A stretch of DNA of 64,000 bases from positions 18,299,683-18,363,682 of the forward strand of contig CM057169.1 of the NCBI GenBank assembly GCA_029962745.1. The letters are read 5' to 3'. The notes under the pieces were generated by a model, which was given only the letters and a program-made list of their open reading frames with translations, was not told the DNA's origin and ran no database searches. Below, one piece after another: positions 21,588 through 34,719 of this stretch. The translations under genes and the position numbers were made by a program. Origin of the DNA: Echinometra lucunter (taxonomy: Eukaryota > Echinodermata > Echinoidea > Camarodonta > Echinometridae). How positions within the stretch are numbered: the stretch's first letter is position 1; each line of letters begins with the position of its first letter.

Positions 21588-23335
21588 TTGTCTCGCCTGC
21601 ATATTGCAGTCATGAAGAGACAGCATGTCAAAACTATGCTATATGACTTCTGAGGCTGTCAGCAGTTTAGGGGGTGAATTGTGGTTCTGACAGTTTACAT
21701 ATGCAATAATGGTATAGGCCTACTTTATCCCTAGGAAATCAGATAACACTAAGAATGCTGTTAATACTATGAAGCTATAATTATTTCCATGCAAGTAAGG
21801 AAATGAATGTTAGTGAAAAAGAATGTAACTGATAATAATGTGAGTAAAATTGTAAAATTAAATTAATTATTAAGGTGTTATGGCAAACTTATTGTTTGAA
21901 AAATGGTATGAATTTGGTGATTCCACGTCAAAGCTATAGAAAGTTATTAGGTGTACAACATAGCACAGTGCCAGTTATGAAAAGTTCATTAACCTTTGAC
22001 CTTTGACCTTAATCAAATTCAACTCACATTCGAACTTGACCTGCACCTTCAAGAGATGGACCTCTCATATGAATTTGGCAATCCTACCTCGAAGGTATAG
22101 AAAGTTATTGTGTGTACAACATAGCACAGTGCCAGTCATGGAAAGTTCATTGACTTTTGACCTCTGACCTTATTCAAATTCAACTCATACTCAAACTTGA
22201 CCTGTGCCTTCAAGAGATGTACCTCTGGTATAAATTTGGTGATCCCACCTCGAAGCTATAGAAAGTTATTGTGTGTACAACACAGCACAGTGCTAGTCAT
22301 GGAAAGTTCATTGACCTTTGACCTTTGACCTTAATCAAATTCAACTCACATTCGAACTTGACCTGCACCTTCAAGAGATGGACCTCTTGTATGAATTTGG
22401 CAATCCTACCTCGAAGGTATAAAAAGTTATTGTGTGTACAATATAGCACAGTGCCAGTCATGGAAAGTTCATTGACCTTTGACCTTTGACCTTATTCAAA
22501 TTCGACTCATATTCGAACTTGACCTGCGCCTTCAAGAGATGGACCTCTGGTATGAATTTGGTGATTCCACGTCAAAGCTATAGAAAATTATTATGTGTAC
22601 AACATAGCACAGTGCCAGTTATGAAAAGTTCATTGACCTGTGACCTTTGACCTTAATCAAATTCAACTCACATTCGAACTTGACCTGCACCTTCAAGAGA
22701 TGGACCTCTTGTATGAATTTGGCAATCCTACCTCGAAGGTATAGAAAGTTATTGTGTGTACAACATAGCACAGTGCCAGTCATGGAAAGTTCATTGACCT
22801 TTGACCTCTGACCTTATTCAAATTCAACTCATACTCAAACTTGACCTGTGCCTTCAAGAGATGTACCTCTGGTATAAATTTGGTGATCCCACCTCGAAGC
22901 TATAGAAAGTTATTGTGTGTACAACACAGCACAGTGCCAGTCATGGAAAGTTCATTGACCTTTGACCTTTGACCTTAATCAAATTCAACTCACATTCGAA
23001 CTTGACCTGCACCTTCAAGAGATGGACCTCTTGTATGAATTTGGCAATCCTACCTCGAAGGTATAAAAAGTTATTGTGTGTACAATATAGCACAGTGCCA
23101 GTCATGGAAAGTTCATTGACCTTTGACCTTTGACCTTATTCAAATTCGACTCATATTCGAACTTGACCTGCGCCTTCAAGAGATGGACCTCTGGTATGAA
23201 TTTGGTGATCCCACCTTAAAGCTATAGAAAGTTATTGGGTGTACAACACAATTGTTGACGACGACGCCGACGCCGACGACGCCGACACCGGAAATAGTGA
23301 TACCTATGTCTCGCTCCGCTACGCAGGCGAGACAA
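21588..23335. mobile_element. Tandem-core element A (pearl/Helentron-associated type)
   Basis: The tips TTGTCTCGCCTGC (21588-21600) and GCAGGCGAGACAA (23323-23335) are exact inverted repeats. The core (about 21900-23240) consists of 161-bp units; AAAGTTCATT recurs at 21981, 22142, 22303 and so on. A GACGACGCCGAC-rich microsatellite (23256-23290) lies between the core and the right tip. Inverted tips, ~160-bp tandem core and tetranucleotide-type microsatellite match the pearl elements of bivalves and the Helentron-derived HINEs. Confidence 0.8.
21900..23240. repeat. 161-bp tandem array with a four-unit higher-order period
   Basis: Eight units of 161 bp. Diagnostic variants (CACGTCAAAGCTATAG, GTTATGAAAAG) recur every fourth unit, giving a 644-bp higher-order repeat present about twice. 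Most units carry TGACCTTTGACCTTTGACC. Confidence 0.88.
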
Positions 23336-23658
23336 AAACTGCAGTTGTATGCATTTCGCAGGTTCCTGCCGGTATCACCAAGGAACTCCTTGGTACATGT
23401 ATCAAACACACAATGTCCATCAGGACAACCACCTTTTTGAATAGGTTGGTGAAGTAATCCTCCGTAAGATCTGGTTGCAGCAATCACCTGACGGATATAG
23501 GAACAAGTTCAGGTGAAAGCAAAGCAGAAAGCCAGAAATACATCAAAAGATTTGCCAAAATCAACAGAAGCACACTAGTACAGATGTGTTTCTGCAAGAT
23601 TCCATTAGAGAGTGCTGAATACTCAATATATCATAGAGACAAATACACTGGCAGAAGT

Positions 23659-24049
23659 GGTACCTATGGTGGCCCTGAAGTACGCTCGACAACAGGTGAT
23701 GTGCGACGTGAATTTCGCATCACTGGTCCTGAACTTCGCATCCGAGGTCATGAAATTCATGACCCATGGAGCAAAGTTTGCATCCCAAGTTGTGAAATCA
23801 TGACCCGCGGTGCGAAATTCAAGACTGGGATGCAAAGTTCGCGCCACGGGTCCTGAATTTTGCACCGCGGTCGTGAATTTCATGACTTGGGATGCAAAGT
23901 TTGCGTCACAGGTCATGAATTTCGCATCGCGGGTCGTGAATTTTGCGACTTGGGATGCAAAGTTCAGGACCTGGGATGCGAAATTCACGTTGCACATGAC
24001 CTGTTGTCGAGCGTACTTCAGAGCCATCATACATGTACATGTAGGTACC
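23659..24049. mobile_element. Fold-back element with an internal minisatellite
   Basis: Inverted outer arms start at GGTACC on both sides and include CTGAAGTACGCTCGACAACAG and its complement. Between them is a run of short motifs such as TGAATTTCGCATC, GGGATGCAAAGTTC and GGTCGTGAATTT in both orientations. Open frames on both strands reflect the repeat, not a gene. Confidence 0.75.
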
Positions 24050-24894
24050 AGTACTACTATTAAACCAGGGCAATAACCTTTCTAGAGTATTAACTTTATT
24101 GTTCATGACTTGATGTAATCTTCCAATAAATCACCTGCTTGGTTAAATCACCCAACAGAGCAGAAGAAATCGAGTTGAGACCATAATGGAGACACTTAAA
24201 AATTTCTACAGATTGGCTAAAATCAACAAATAGATGTATTTTGGCAAGTAGCTGTCACTGTATGGAGCACTCATTTTGCAATCACTTGGAAATGGCAGAA
24301 GAGTTCCACTTTATGATGATACAGGGTAATAACCTTTCTCAAGTACATGCAGACTCCATTTTCGAAGACTTATGCAATCCTCCGATCGGTCACTTGGTTT
24401 GTTGAAATCAGAGATGGATTTGGAGCAAATCAAGGTGGAAATGAGGTGGAAACAGTTAAAAAACAGTTCAATTGTAGGTATTCTTGTATTAAGTATTCTT
24501 GCAGGTCAACGAGGCAACACAAAGAACATACATAAGTACACAACGTCATTGGAGTGTCTATGACAGATGTAATTTGCAAGTGAACAAATGAAGGAACACC
24601 CTCTGAAGTAAAGGGAGATAAATCTTTCTGCATTACAGTCATTACAATAGACAATCAATGTGTTCTCACTGGGGATCCACCATGTTTGCATAAGTGTTTC
24701 AGTTGCAATCAACTGTTGCTACATGTAGTTTAATAGATTAGAATAAAAATTCTAATATACATGTACCTTTTTTAAAGTTAATAATATAATAATGGCCCTC
24801 CAATAAAGCTGGAAGAATAGGCCTGATTACTTTGCTTTCATAGTTAGTTAAATGGATACCTATTTATCCGACTGCGAAGGAAGCATGTGTATGC

Positions 24895-25078
24895 TTGGTA
24901 GTAAGCAATCGGGGGACTGACGGCTTTAAGTCCCCTCCGAGGGACTTGGTAGTGAGGATTAATACCTTACCAAAGGGCACGAGCCACGAGCACATCCACT
25001 TGGTATCAAACCCAGGTACTCCCAGTTACATGACCACTGCTCTAGCCTCTACCAATAAGCCATCATGCCTCCTCCTCC
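24895..25078 (-). mobile_element. tRNA-derived SINE
   Basis: On the minus strand from about 25078: a box-A-like TGGCTTATTGGTAGAGGC, a box-B-like GGGTTTGATACC, then a body with GGTAAGGTATTAATCCTCAC and GGGACTTAAAGCCGTCAGTC. The latter two blocks resemble the bodies of SINEs common in echinoderm genomes (from memory). Confidence 0.65.
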
Positions 25079-25094
25079 TTCATGAGAGTTTTCT

Positions 25095-25511
25095 TTAACC
25101 CATTCATGACCGAGGTCCACATTTTGTGGTTTGGCCTAATATCTTTTGATGCAAAGCCCTAAAAATCATACCAAATACATGAGCACAAAGAGCAAAAAAA
25201 TTCTACACAAACTGTGCCCATTTTGGTTGCGTCAATATTCGTTGTTTGATGCTGAAAATTTTTTAAAGGAAAATAAGCATTACAATCCTTAAATTGGCAA
25301 TGTGATAGAAGGCTTAAAATCACCATTTTCCTCTGCAAATTGGCAACTTTTTGACTTCTCATCATAATTTCTGTCAATTTATATTCATTTCAAATACATG
25401 ACGTTTTATAAGAAAAATGTAGCCATAAAATAAAAATGTTGGTGTTGCCAATTTGAACAATAAAAGCTGATCAAATTAGGCTTTAAATAATTCCTGTCAC
25501 GAATGGGTTAA
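25095..25511 (+). mobile_element. TTAA-flanked MITE, copy 4 of 5
   Basis: Starts TTAACCCATTCATGACCG and ends GTCACGAATGGGTTAA. Same orientation as copy 2. It lies 16 bases from the SINE, as copy 2 lies against another SINE. Confidence 0.9.
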
Positions 25512-26930
25512 ATTATGATTCACATTTTACAATACTGCAAAAGCAGTACTGCCCTAATGAGTATTGTTAAAATTAATAATGGAGGTCGATATTCATTGGC
25601 TTAAGTCTAGATGTCAGATGTGTTCCTGGTGTGATTTCAACGGGCACTTTGAAACATTTTTCAAAACGCTGTTCTTGATGCACCTGAACACCACTGTAGC
25701 CTTGGGTCTTACTCTTAGATCAACAATCAAATGCAGATAACCGTTACATTGCAAAGCCGATAATGGTCTTGCCTAGATTAGTGTTATCTCTGAGGTTTGG
25801 ATAAGCAAGGATTGGATAGATTGTAGTGGCCAGATATATTACATCAGAACTTGTCTGGACAATCAATCTAACACCTTTGGACATGGGAACATTGGCCATC
25901 AATGAAAGAGAAAGAAATTCCATCATCACAGGAAACTGCACTCCATTTAATAAATTGAATTAGTGTATACAGGTCAATGTCCTTTTTTGCCAATTATGGA
26001 ATTATCTAAAACTATTGCTGAGGAAGGATGGGATATTGAAGGCAATATTTTCAGTGCTGAGCAAGTTTCAGGACAGAGTTTTTCAATCCCTCTTCAGTAT
26101 CACTGTGCAGCACTGAAAATCCAAAGATTTGCACGCTTACCAAAGAATTTTTTTTTTTTTACATCTAGATAACTGAAATTATTTAGAAAAAACTGTTTCC
26201 ATAAAAATTTCCATCAGATTTAGGGTGTGTCGTGGGATAACATGCATTAAACTTTTTGAAAGAAATAATTCTACTTGTCTGTTTCAAGCTAGACAACTGG
26301 AAGCTCATGTCCATGAAGAGAAATGGAAAAATAAGAGTGGGCAAATAGAGTGCAATGGGAAAGGTTGACATTTGGAGAGGAAAATGAGGAGGAGACCCGG
26401 AGCATGACTGGCTGCTTTAAAAGCTTTAATATCTTGGGAATCACCATTCCCAGTAATGGTATCTTCATGGACAGCAACAGAGTATTATAATATTGACTGA
26501 ATCAAGTCTAGAAAGAAAAAGGAGCTTAGAAAATGAAAGTTCCTTTTACAATGTCAATCTGTTTCCACTACTTTCAAATTTTGGGCAAATTGTGCTCAGC
26601 ACATCACCAAGTATTTCTGCAATGTCATGTCATGCATGCAATCCAAGTAAAGATGAAAATCATTTTCAAATCTGAAATTTAAAAATGTTATCCAGCACCA
26701 AACAGTACTTAAAGAAGGAATGGCTCAATAAAAACGCAGTATATCAAGGCACTGAATTGGTAATTCTTCTAATGGCAAGCTGCAACGATACTTGACATAA
26801 TGAGGCAACCATCATAACTGACAATATACCCCTCAATAGAAAATGGCAGAAGGAGCATACCACTACACGCCCTTAGCATTCCACAAATTGACAACCCTCA
26901 ATCAACCGATGTAATCTACGATGGACCAGT
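25512..26930. other. Intergenic sequence, nothing recognised
   Basis: Several short open frames on both strands at 25744-26675, without domains, splice support or codon consistency. Confidence 0.45.
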
Positions 26931-26934
26931 GGCC

Positions 26935-27600
26935 CTGGTCCGTACTAGCTGGATGCAAGGAGTGAGATGATGAGATTAATTATCCTGGTATAAAGGGTCA
27001 GCATCTATCATCACGCAAAGATGTGGTCCTTATACCAGTGACAAATGATGGGTATATCAGATGTATCCCAGTCACTGGGGTGGATGCAGTGGGTAAAAGG
27101 AGTAAAAAAAAACCCAACCAAACCAACCAACAAACAAACAAAAAATACAAAAACTAAACTAAAAAACAAAAACAAAAACAAACCAAAAAAACAATGGATT
27201 GGTGAGTGATAGTTCTTAGAAACTCCAAAAGAGCTCCAGAAAAACTGAAAAAGAGCCCTAAAGACCCAAAGAAGTAAATAAAAATCAATTCATTATTTAA
27301 ACTGGCAAGTTCAAACATGCAAACCAAAAGATCTGTAGACCTACTGGCTCGATGCATTACGAGGAGTGAGATGAGGAGATTAACTATCTTGGTATAATGG
27401 GTCAGCATCAATTATCATACAAAGATTCTGTCAGACTACCAGTCAATGACAGGTGATAGGTTAGCTGCCTGCCAGTCACTGGTTTAAAATGCTCTGTGGA
27501 CAGCAGAGAAAAAATACACCACTGTATTTATAAATTAAGCCATGGAAAGCTCCCAAAAGATCTCTGGAAAACTGAAAAATAGCTCTGGTAAAAACTTAAT
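26935..27600. repeat. Direct duplication of a ~250-bp block, two diverged copies
   Basis: GAGTGAGATGA.GAGATTAA and GGTCAGCATC..T.ATCA, then CCAGTCACTGG and a GAAAAACTGAAAAA-type block, occur in the same order from about 26960 and 27365. A/C-rich filler (27107-27190) lies between them. Confidence 0.6.
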
Positions 27601-28229
27601 AAACAGACAAACAACAACAAAAAAATACTTTAATTAACCTACAATGCAATAAAATTTCATTTTTAGTCCAGTCAACTAAAATCCATTTTCTTCACTGGAG
27701 GAAACACAAAATTTTGTTGGCCATTATACAAGCTTGACAACTGTTATCTTGGATGAGATCGCACTTTCAAAGAAACCCAAATCAATGCAAATATATCAAA
27801 TGCTGATTCCATGTAATTTAAAAAAGGTACAAATCAAAAGATAGGATGCATAAAGATGTTCCAACAATCATTTTGGAGATTTAGAACAATACTTCCAACA
27901 AGACCATAAACACGCACAGAACTATAATGCACTATGGCATCAAGGATATGAAATCATGTTACATCGGATACAGCAGCTGTGATTGATGACAGTAGCATGC
28001 ATATTTGGATGCTAACGACACCACAAAGACAAAGAGATCTGGTTCCTCCAACTGAAATTATCCTTTGTGGGTCGAAACTAATTTCTCCGATGGGCAAAAT
28101 GAGAGGTAATCCAATTATTGCAGAATCCACGTTCATAAGTACCATAACATCTAGTATGTATATAAAACCAACATAATCTGGTCTATACCAGTGTGATCCT
28201 TCCATGAAAATAACACAAATGCTCTCCTA

Positions 28230-28570
28230 ACTCTGTGATCATGACAATGATGTAGTCCAACACAATGAGTAAGCAGAAAGGGAGAGTGGATGCTCTACCA
28301 TATAACATGTGTACCTTACACCAGTGTGCTTTCGGCCAGGAGCAGAGCGGAGGAGAGAATTTGGCATTGGTAACAAGCCAGCGCCTTTTGTGTAATGGAG
28401 CCTCTCTGGTCTGGTATTGATGCCAGCGAAGATGAGAGGCAATACTCCACCCTGGTATAGGTTTACTTCATCCCGAGAGGGGCGGGGAGGAGCAGGGACC
28501 AATGGTAGCAGAGGGGTACTGGAAGAAGGCCGGAGGTTGCGGGGACCAGAGGGGAAAGTAAGAGGAGACT
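28230..28570. other. GC-rich segment, possible exon of unknown strand
   Basis: Markedly GC-richer than its surroundings and open on both strands. The minus frame at 28502-28239 is Pro/Leu/Arg-rich. The plus frame at 28417-28560 ends near GGGGAAAGTAAGAG, which could be a donor. No family is recognised and no acceptor is convincing. It may instead be a decayed repeat. Confidence 0.25.
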
Positions 28571-28599
28571 CTCCTTCAAGTAGTCTTTGCCTAGATACC

Positions 28600-29880
28600 T
28601 TTTTGCTATTTTTGCCTCCTGCTGCTCATACCCTTGGGTATTAGTCTACCTTCTCCAGACTTGAAAAAGCAACTGCCAAGGTTACAATACGAGCAGGAAA
28701 TCTCACTCCAAAGATGGGCTATGGGTAACAGATCACACACATACACATACACACAACTAATGAACTTCAAAACCAGAAGAATTAAATAACCTAAATAACT
28801 GTGTAGCCTAAAGCTATATTCAAAATAAGTTTCGGTATTTTTTTTTAAATTTGCATTTTTTATTAGAAAATTAAAAGAAATCACAATATTTACAAATAAT
28901 TTACATAATCAGAAATTATGTACCAGTACATGTAATCTAAAACCCTGTATCTTTCACAAAATAAAACCTGAGCAAACACTGATGAAGCATATAGTGGAAC
29001 ATCTCTAATACAACATGTACACGGCAGGGGGAAAATACACGAGGGCACGGGGCGAATCCACCCCTGAAATGCCAAAAAGAGCCCTGAAAAACTCAAGAGA
29101 GCCCCTGAAATTCTCATAGGATCCAATGTAAATTGTAATACAATGTAGAAAATTTGGGTGGTTGGGCTCAAAAAGTAGCCCCGGAAAAAAATAACTTTTT
29201 GCCTGCTATATATTACGGTACTGTGTATGCATCTCTTGTGTGCAAAGTGAGGAATTAATGTTAGATAACTCCTAACAACACTTCACTACTAAAAATCATG
29301 ATTCTTGGTCTAGAATCTTAGACTAGTAGCAAGCTTCCAGGGGAGCTGAACCGTGACTTGTGATTGGCCGAGAGTGCTGGTAGCCCAAACAGTTGGTATG
29401 CAAGAAATGTACACACATCACCTATATCTGGCACTGAAGGGCATTCCTATGGGAGATTCCTACACTCCATGTTCTACATTTTTTATTTTCATGCAAACAG
29501 TTTTATTAAACCGTAAACCGACTCTGTTCACACGAGTCATATTACTCCCATAATCAGTCCAACAAATGATTCATGTACTAGTTCTGGTAATCTTCCATAA
29601 CCATAACTGGTTTGGAAGTACATGGTTTACTTTAAAACTCATAACACATTATGCATAACAGTAATATACGTGTAAGGTAGCTTTAAAGTTGCCCGGACTT
29701 GGCGTGCATAACATACACCAGAGAGACGTATATTTAAGAAGGCAGTATACATCTCTATGACAAACAGACTCTACCTAATTAAGAATACTGACTGCAATTT
29801 AGGCCTCTTTTGTTTTTCAAATTTCTGACTACAAAAATATCAGTTTTATAAAGTCAACTAGAGAAGAATAGAGAATGGGA
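28600..29880. other. Intergenic sequence, nothing recognised
   Basis: No coding or repeat signal beyond a short CCAAAAAGAGCCCTGAAAAAC block (29071-29091) that echoes the 26.9-27.6 kb duplication. Confidence 0.45.
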
Positions 29881-29891
29881 TAGAGCAAAAG

Positions 29892-29894
29892 AGC

Positions 29895-29970
<76 letters not shown>
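29892..29970. repeat. (GA)n microsatellite
   Basis: About 75 bases of nearly uninterrupted GA. Confidence 0.97.
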
Positions 29971-29971
<1 letters not shown>

Positions 29972-29999
29972 CCAGACTGAGGAAATGATATTTATTGCT

Positions 30000-31500
30000 C
30001 CTTATAATCTAAACATTTAAGCACAGAGACTAAATATTAGCTGCATAAATTATTAGGGCATGGACCCAAACTTCAAGAGGGAACTTCAATCTAGACCTAC
30101 AAATTGTCCATTTAAAAGGACAACCAACTTTGTGATTTACAATACAGGTACTACATGTACATGTGTATGACGGATGATATATATTTGCTTTGCCACACAA
30201 GGATTTTGGTAAGTTATAGCAATTCGTTCCATCAGTTGGTTACAATAACAACAAATACATGTATGATCAGTGATACACTATACCGTAGATCACAGAGCTA
30301 CAAATCGGTATATACATGTACAGGTAATCTACTCAGGAAAAAAAAAGGAAACCACAAACACAAAAACAAAACCAAAAACAAAAACCATAAACAATACAAA
30401 CAACTTAATAGCACCATGCAGTTTGTGAGAAGTTCACCCCCATTCTATAATGGAATTCTCCATCTAAACAAGTAGAGAATGCTTTAGAGTTGATCTGCAT
30501 GTAAAGTGAAAAACAAAACTAGTATTCCTTCTTATATATCTTTTTTTTTGAGGGAGGGGGGATATCTAGAGAAAGGGTAACAACTTGCCGCAAAGTGAAA
30601 CTGCTAGGAGGATTCTGAGATAAAGCATCTACAATGAGTACACTAGTAATATTGCAGTGTCTTGTTTGGCCGAACAGTTCATGCCAGGCTACAAAAGTGA
30701 TGCATTTTTTGGCTTATATGCAGCACATCTTTAATGTAAAAATGGCAATAATTTGCACAGTGAGTCTAACAGTACAGCAAAGTACAATGTACTGCATGAG
30801 CTTTGCTTAAAGAACAAACATTGCTTCAAACTTGATCCACAACCTTGCCTTCAGGTGACTTGTGCTTCTTCAAATGGAACAAGAGGGGCTTTACCACAGG
30901 AGTAGGAAAGAAAAATATAAGCAACAGAACAGCATGGGGGGGGGGGGGGGGGGGAGGGCATAAGTTTCAAAGTAGCACCCTGGCCCTGTGTCTCACCCAC
31001 CTTAAACTTATGTTGTTGCTGTTGTTTATATTTAATATAAACAACCCTTTCCTTGCTGCCTTTTTTCCTTATAATGGTCCATACAATATTCTTTTTTTTC
31101 TAAGAAGAAAGGAGAAAGAGAAGAGGACCTACCGGTAGCTGACTGCATGTCAAACTGCAAAGCTATGCAAATGCTCATATGGAACTAAAACAAGAAGCCT
31201 TGAACACTATTAATGCATCATCTGTTATATCTTGTCATCTCTATTCAACTATTCATTTAGCTATGATCATTCTATGGAGAAGTACAAAGACGATGTACAT
31301 GTATAAAAAAAAAAAAAACCCAACCCCATTTCCTGTATTTCACGGTTGATTAATAGCTTGAGAAATGAAACGAACAGATCAAATGTTTGAAAAAATGCCA
31401 GAATCTTGTGACAAGTGGTAAGCTGAATCATGATGAGCATATTTCCATTTTGGGGCAAAATTCTAAACCTTACCATATGTCATTGCATGCATGACAGCTC
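30000..31500. other. Intergenic sequence with poly(G) tract
   Basis: No gene is seen. A run of about 18 G lies at 30936-30953, with an A/C-rich patch at 30340-30400. Confidence 0.45.
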
Positions 31501-31788
31501 CACTGGAGTAGCTAGGATTTATTTATTTTTATTATTATTATTATTTTTTTTTGGGGGGGGGGGGGGGCAAGTAGTGAGCATGCTCTCTAAGGGGGAGATT
31601 GCAGGAAGGGGCCTCCCACGCAAAGCGTAGAAGCTTCAAAGTTGCCTTGTCATCATTCCTTGTCTGCTCCTTTTCTTGCTACATTCCCTCACCTTTATCT
31701 CTTCTCGCTGAAGCTTTTATTCGGGGGGGGGGGGGGGGGGACCAAGACTAGGTGCAACCACCCTCACTGCCCCCTAGCTACACAGGTG
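31501..31788. mobile_element. hAT-like MITE, boundaries approximate
   Basis: The left tip CACTGGAGTAGCTAGG and the right tip CCCTAGCTACACAGGTG are inverted repeats of the CAC..G.GTAGCTAGG type. Two long G-runs are inside. I could not match an 8-bp flanking duplication, so the ends or superfamily may be off. Confidence 0.55.
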
Positions 31789-33560
31789 TCCATAAAAATT
31801 TAGGGACAGTGCACAATACACAATGTTACATTGCAATAGATTCCTGTTACAAAATCTTTTTCATGATTTTGCCAAATGACAAAAAGGGGATACATGTACC
31901 TTACTCTTTCCTCCTTCCCCTTTCTACCCCCCCCCCTTTCACTCTATCTCTTAGTTGACTCCTACAACTTTCAAAAGTCTGCAAATAATACATGTACAAA
32001 ATTGAAGCCAACAGATATTATCTGAATACATGTACATGTATTGCATATAACATTGGATGTAAAAATATCTTATGTTCAAAAATCTATAAAACCTGTTTTT
32101 CACAGTTAAAATTAATTTTAACTCATACAAGTAAAAAGGTAAAAAAAAAAAAAAAATATGGGCGGGGGGGGGGGGGGGGGGGTGGGGGTAATTTACCAAA
32201 TCTGAGTGGGGACACAGGGAGGAGAGGTGTTGAAGGCCAGGCCTTTCTTTTCTTTGGAACATGTACAGTACTATTTCAAGAATACATGTAATGGTTTTGT
32301 TTGAAACAAAAGGGAAACTGCAAGTTTTAACATACATGTACATGTAGGGGATTTAGAGCCTATACATGAACACTGCATTTGTGCAACAAACACTGATAAA
32401 ATGTTGAATTAATCTATGTTTCAAAACAATGAATATTTCATGAACACATCTACTGGTGTAAATGCACCCTTCGCGACTTTAGTTATCACTCTACAGGGGG
32501 TGGGACAGGACAGTTGCCATCTATCATTACTTTCGTAATGTTTTGACAGGTTAACGGAGGTGAAGTTGAAGGGCTCATGCTGGGCTAACTGCCAGCACTG
32601 TGTACATGTATAGTCTTCTAGTCAATTCAAAATAATAACAATTGAAAAAAATATAACAACTGACAGTATATAAAATGCAATCATTTCCCCTCTTTTTTTT
32701 TTTTTTTGAAAAAGGGAGTTCTTTGAAAGAGTAACACCCACAAAGAGCTCTCTATAATCCTTACAATGATAATATAAATTTCAAAAACAAAAAATGCAAA
32801 TAACTACTTTATACTAGAGACAAATAACCGAGTTCCCTGGAATAAAACATACATGTAATTCATAAACATTTAAAACATGTGTGACATAGAGTCTAACAAC
32901 AAATATGGAAAGAGCTTACTTTTGTATATACATGTACATGTATATCTTAAAAAGCGATATTTAGAAAAAAAAAATTAACAAGATAGCAGGGCAAAAACAG
33001 CTTTAGCTTTGGAAAACTCACAATATTAGAGGCCTAAAAAGTAACCCCCCCCCCCAGAAAAAAAATACATATATACAGATATACAGAGAGATGAAAAATA
33101 ATCCTCATTTTCTATCTATAGGGAACTAAAAATAAAAAAAAAACACTTCCATTATCTATTTTACACTGTTTTAAAACATTCATTTTGTTATTTTTTCTGC
33201 TGCTCTTTTTGGTCATCATTTTTTGTAATTTCTTTTCAATCCTTTCTTTTTTTACAAAGACATGGTGGAGATATAATAGCAAACTTGTGAGAAAGCTACT
33301 TGTACAAGTATGCACATAAAATGTGAACAAATAAATTCACCCCTTTCTAATGCCTCAACTGGCCTAGGAAATCAAAGCTTATTGATTAATCCAATTATGC
33401 TACGAAGGTAGGTTTAAATTACCGCTGGATATTGACTCTGGGACTTCTTCAGTCAATTATCCAATCACTTTCAGGCTTGGTATGATATTGTGGTTTGGTT
33501 TTGATATTTCAGATCTGGTTGATAGAGACTGGACACCTGGGTGGGTTGTTCGGTTTACTT
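31789..33560. other. Intergenic sequence with homopolymers
   Basis: Long A/T and G tracts (an A-run followed by a G-run at about 32143-32182) and ACATGTACATGT palindromes. No exon is seen. Confidence 0.45.
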
Positions 33561-33899
33561 TGCAATTAACCTGCTGAGTACGATCTGATCTCATTGTAGT
33601 CCGCATTTTCCATTAACCCTGGAACGAGTTATCTCGGGCCTAGTATTCCACGGGTTAACTTAATTTTGGTTTCATTTTTGGAAACATTTGTGTACCTAAT
33701 ATAGCTAAGGTGAAGGCAGCCCACCCCCCCCCCCCTCCTTCTGAAAGGCAAAAAGAAAGGCAAAAAGAAAGATGAGAATTGGGGTAGAAATCAAGAAAAA
33801 AGGAAAAAAGGGAAAAAGGCCGGAGGGGAGTGGGATCAGGGAAGAAAAGGTGGCACTACTGAAGAAGTTCACACCCTCTCCATATTTTCATCAAATTTT

Positions 33900-33966
33900 G
33901 AGTTAGGGTTAGGGTTAGGATTAGGGTTAGGATTGGGATTAGGGTTAGGGCTAAGATTAGGGTTAT
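33900..33966 (+). repeat. Interstitial telomere-like (TTAGGG)n
   Basis: About eleven TTAGGG or one-base-variant repeats in a row. The degeneracy says it is not a chromosome end. Confidence 0.85.
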
Positions 33967-33969
33967 TAC

Positions 33970-34700
33970 CGGTAGGTTCTTCAGTATTACCGAAAGGTCA
34001 CACTGTCTCAAATTACTCAATTCAAAAGCAAATATCATGCTTAGTTACATTGTATCTTATTTACATTCACTATGCATTTAGCTTATTTTCTTACATTTTT
34101 ATCTTTCATGTTGTCTGAGGAAACTTGTACGTGTAAATAGGGAAATTCAAAATCTATATGAGGGATACAGCAAATCAATGTAATTAATTTCATTCATCAA
34201 CTCATCATCACAACATAATCAGTTCACATCATCACCATCCAGATATCTGAATAAGTTATGATTTATTCTCAAAAATTCATATCATACCCAGGACATATGG
34301 GCAAAAATTACAAAGTGACGTTGTTAATGTTAATGTTATCCGGTTATGTTATGAATTAATATTTTTTTTTGTTACTTTTAAATTACCTAAACCTCTTGTA
34401 AAGAAAAAATAAAGAAAGGGTTGGGCATGTGTAAATAATTACACCATCAATAAGAAAATAGAGACATGTGAGATTTAAAATGTTTGCAAGTTTATTACTG
34501 GAATGGTTGCCAGGAGATTCAATCGGAAAAGCAGTAGATTTCACGCCTACCCCGTCCCTTTGGCAAAGGAGCGAGGAACTGAATAACTTTTCCCCTAAAT
34601 TGGTATTGTGCTAATTAACTCAATCAAATAAATGCGTCCGGGAGTTGGTTCTACACTTTAAGGAAAAACAAAAACAAAAACAAAAACAAAAAAAACAAGA
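33970..34700. other. Intergenic sequence, nothing recognised
   Basis: AT-rich with simple A/C tracts near 34670-34695. Confidence 0.45.
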
Positions 34701-34719
34701 ATATTCTGTTAGCACTCAC

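Noticed and set aside
22000..23240. CRISPR-like array
   Set aside because: Repeat units are 161 bp with no spacer structure, and the DNA is eukaryotic.
23584..24030. Overlapping 90-135-aa frames on both strands with repeated motifs
   Set aside because: Byproduct of the fold-back minisatellite; all frames are open because the unit lacks stops.
28239..28644. Open frames on both strands in a GC-rich patch
   Set aside because: No acceptor, no family match, and both strands equally open. Kept only as a low-confidence segment.
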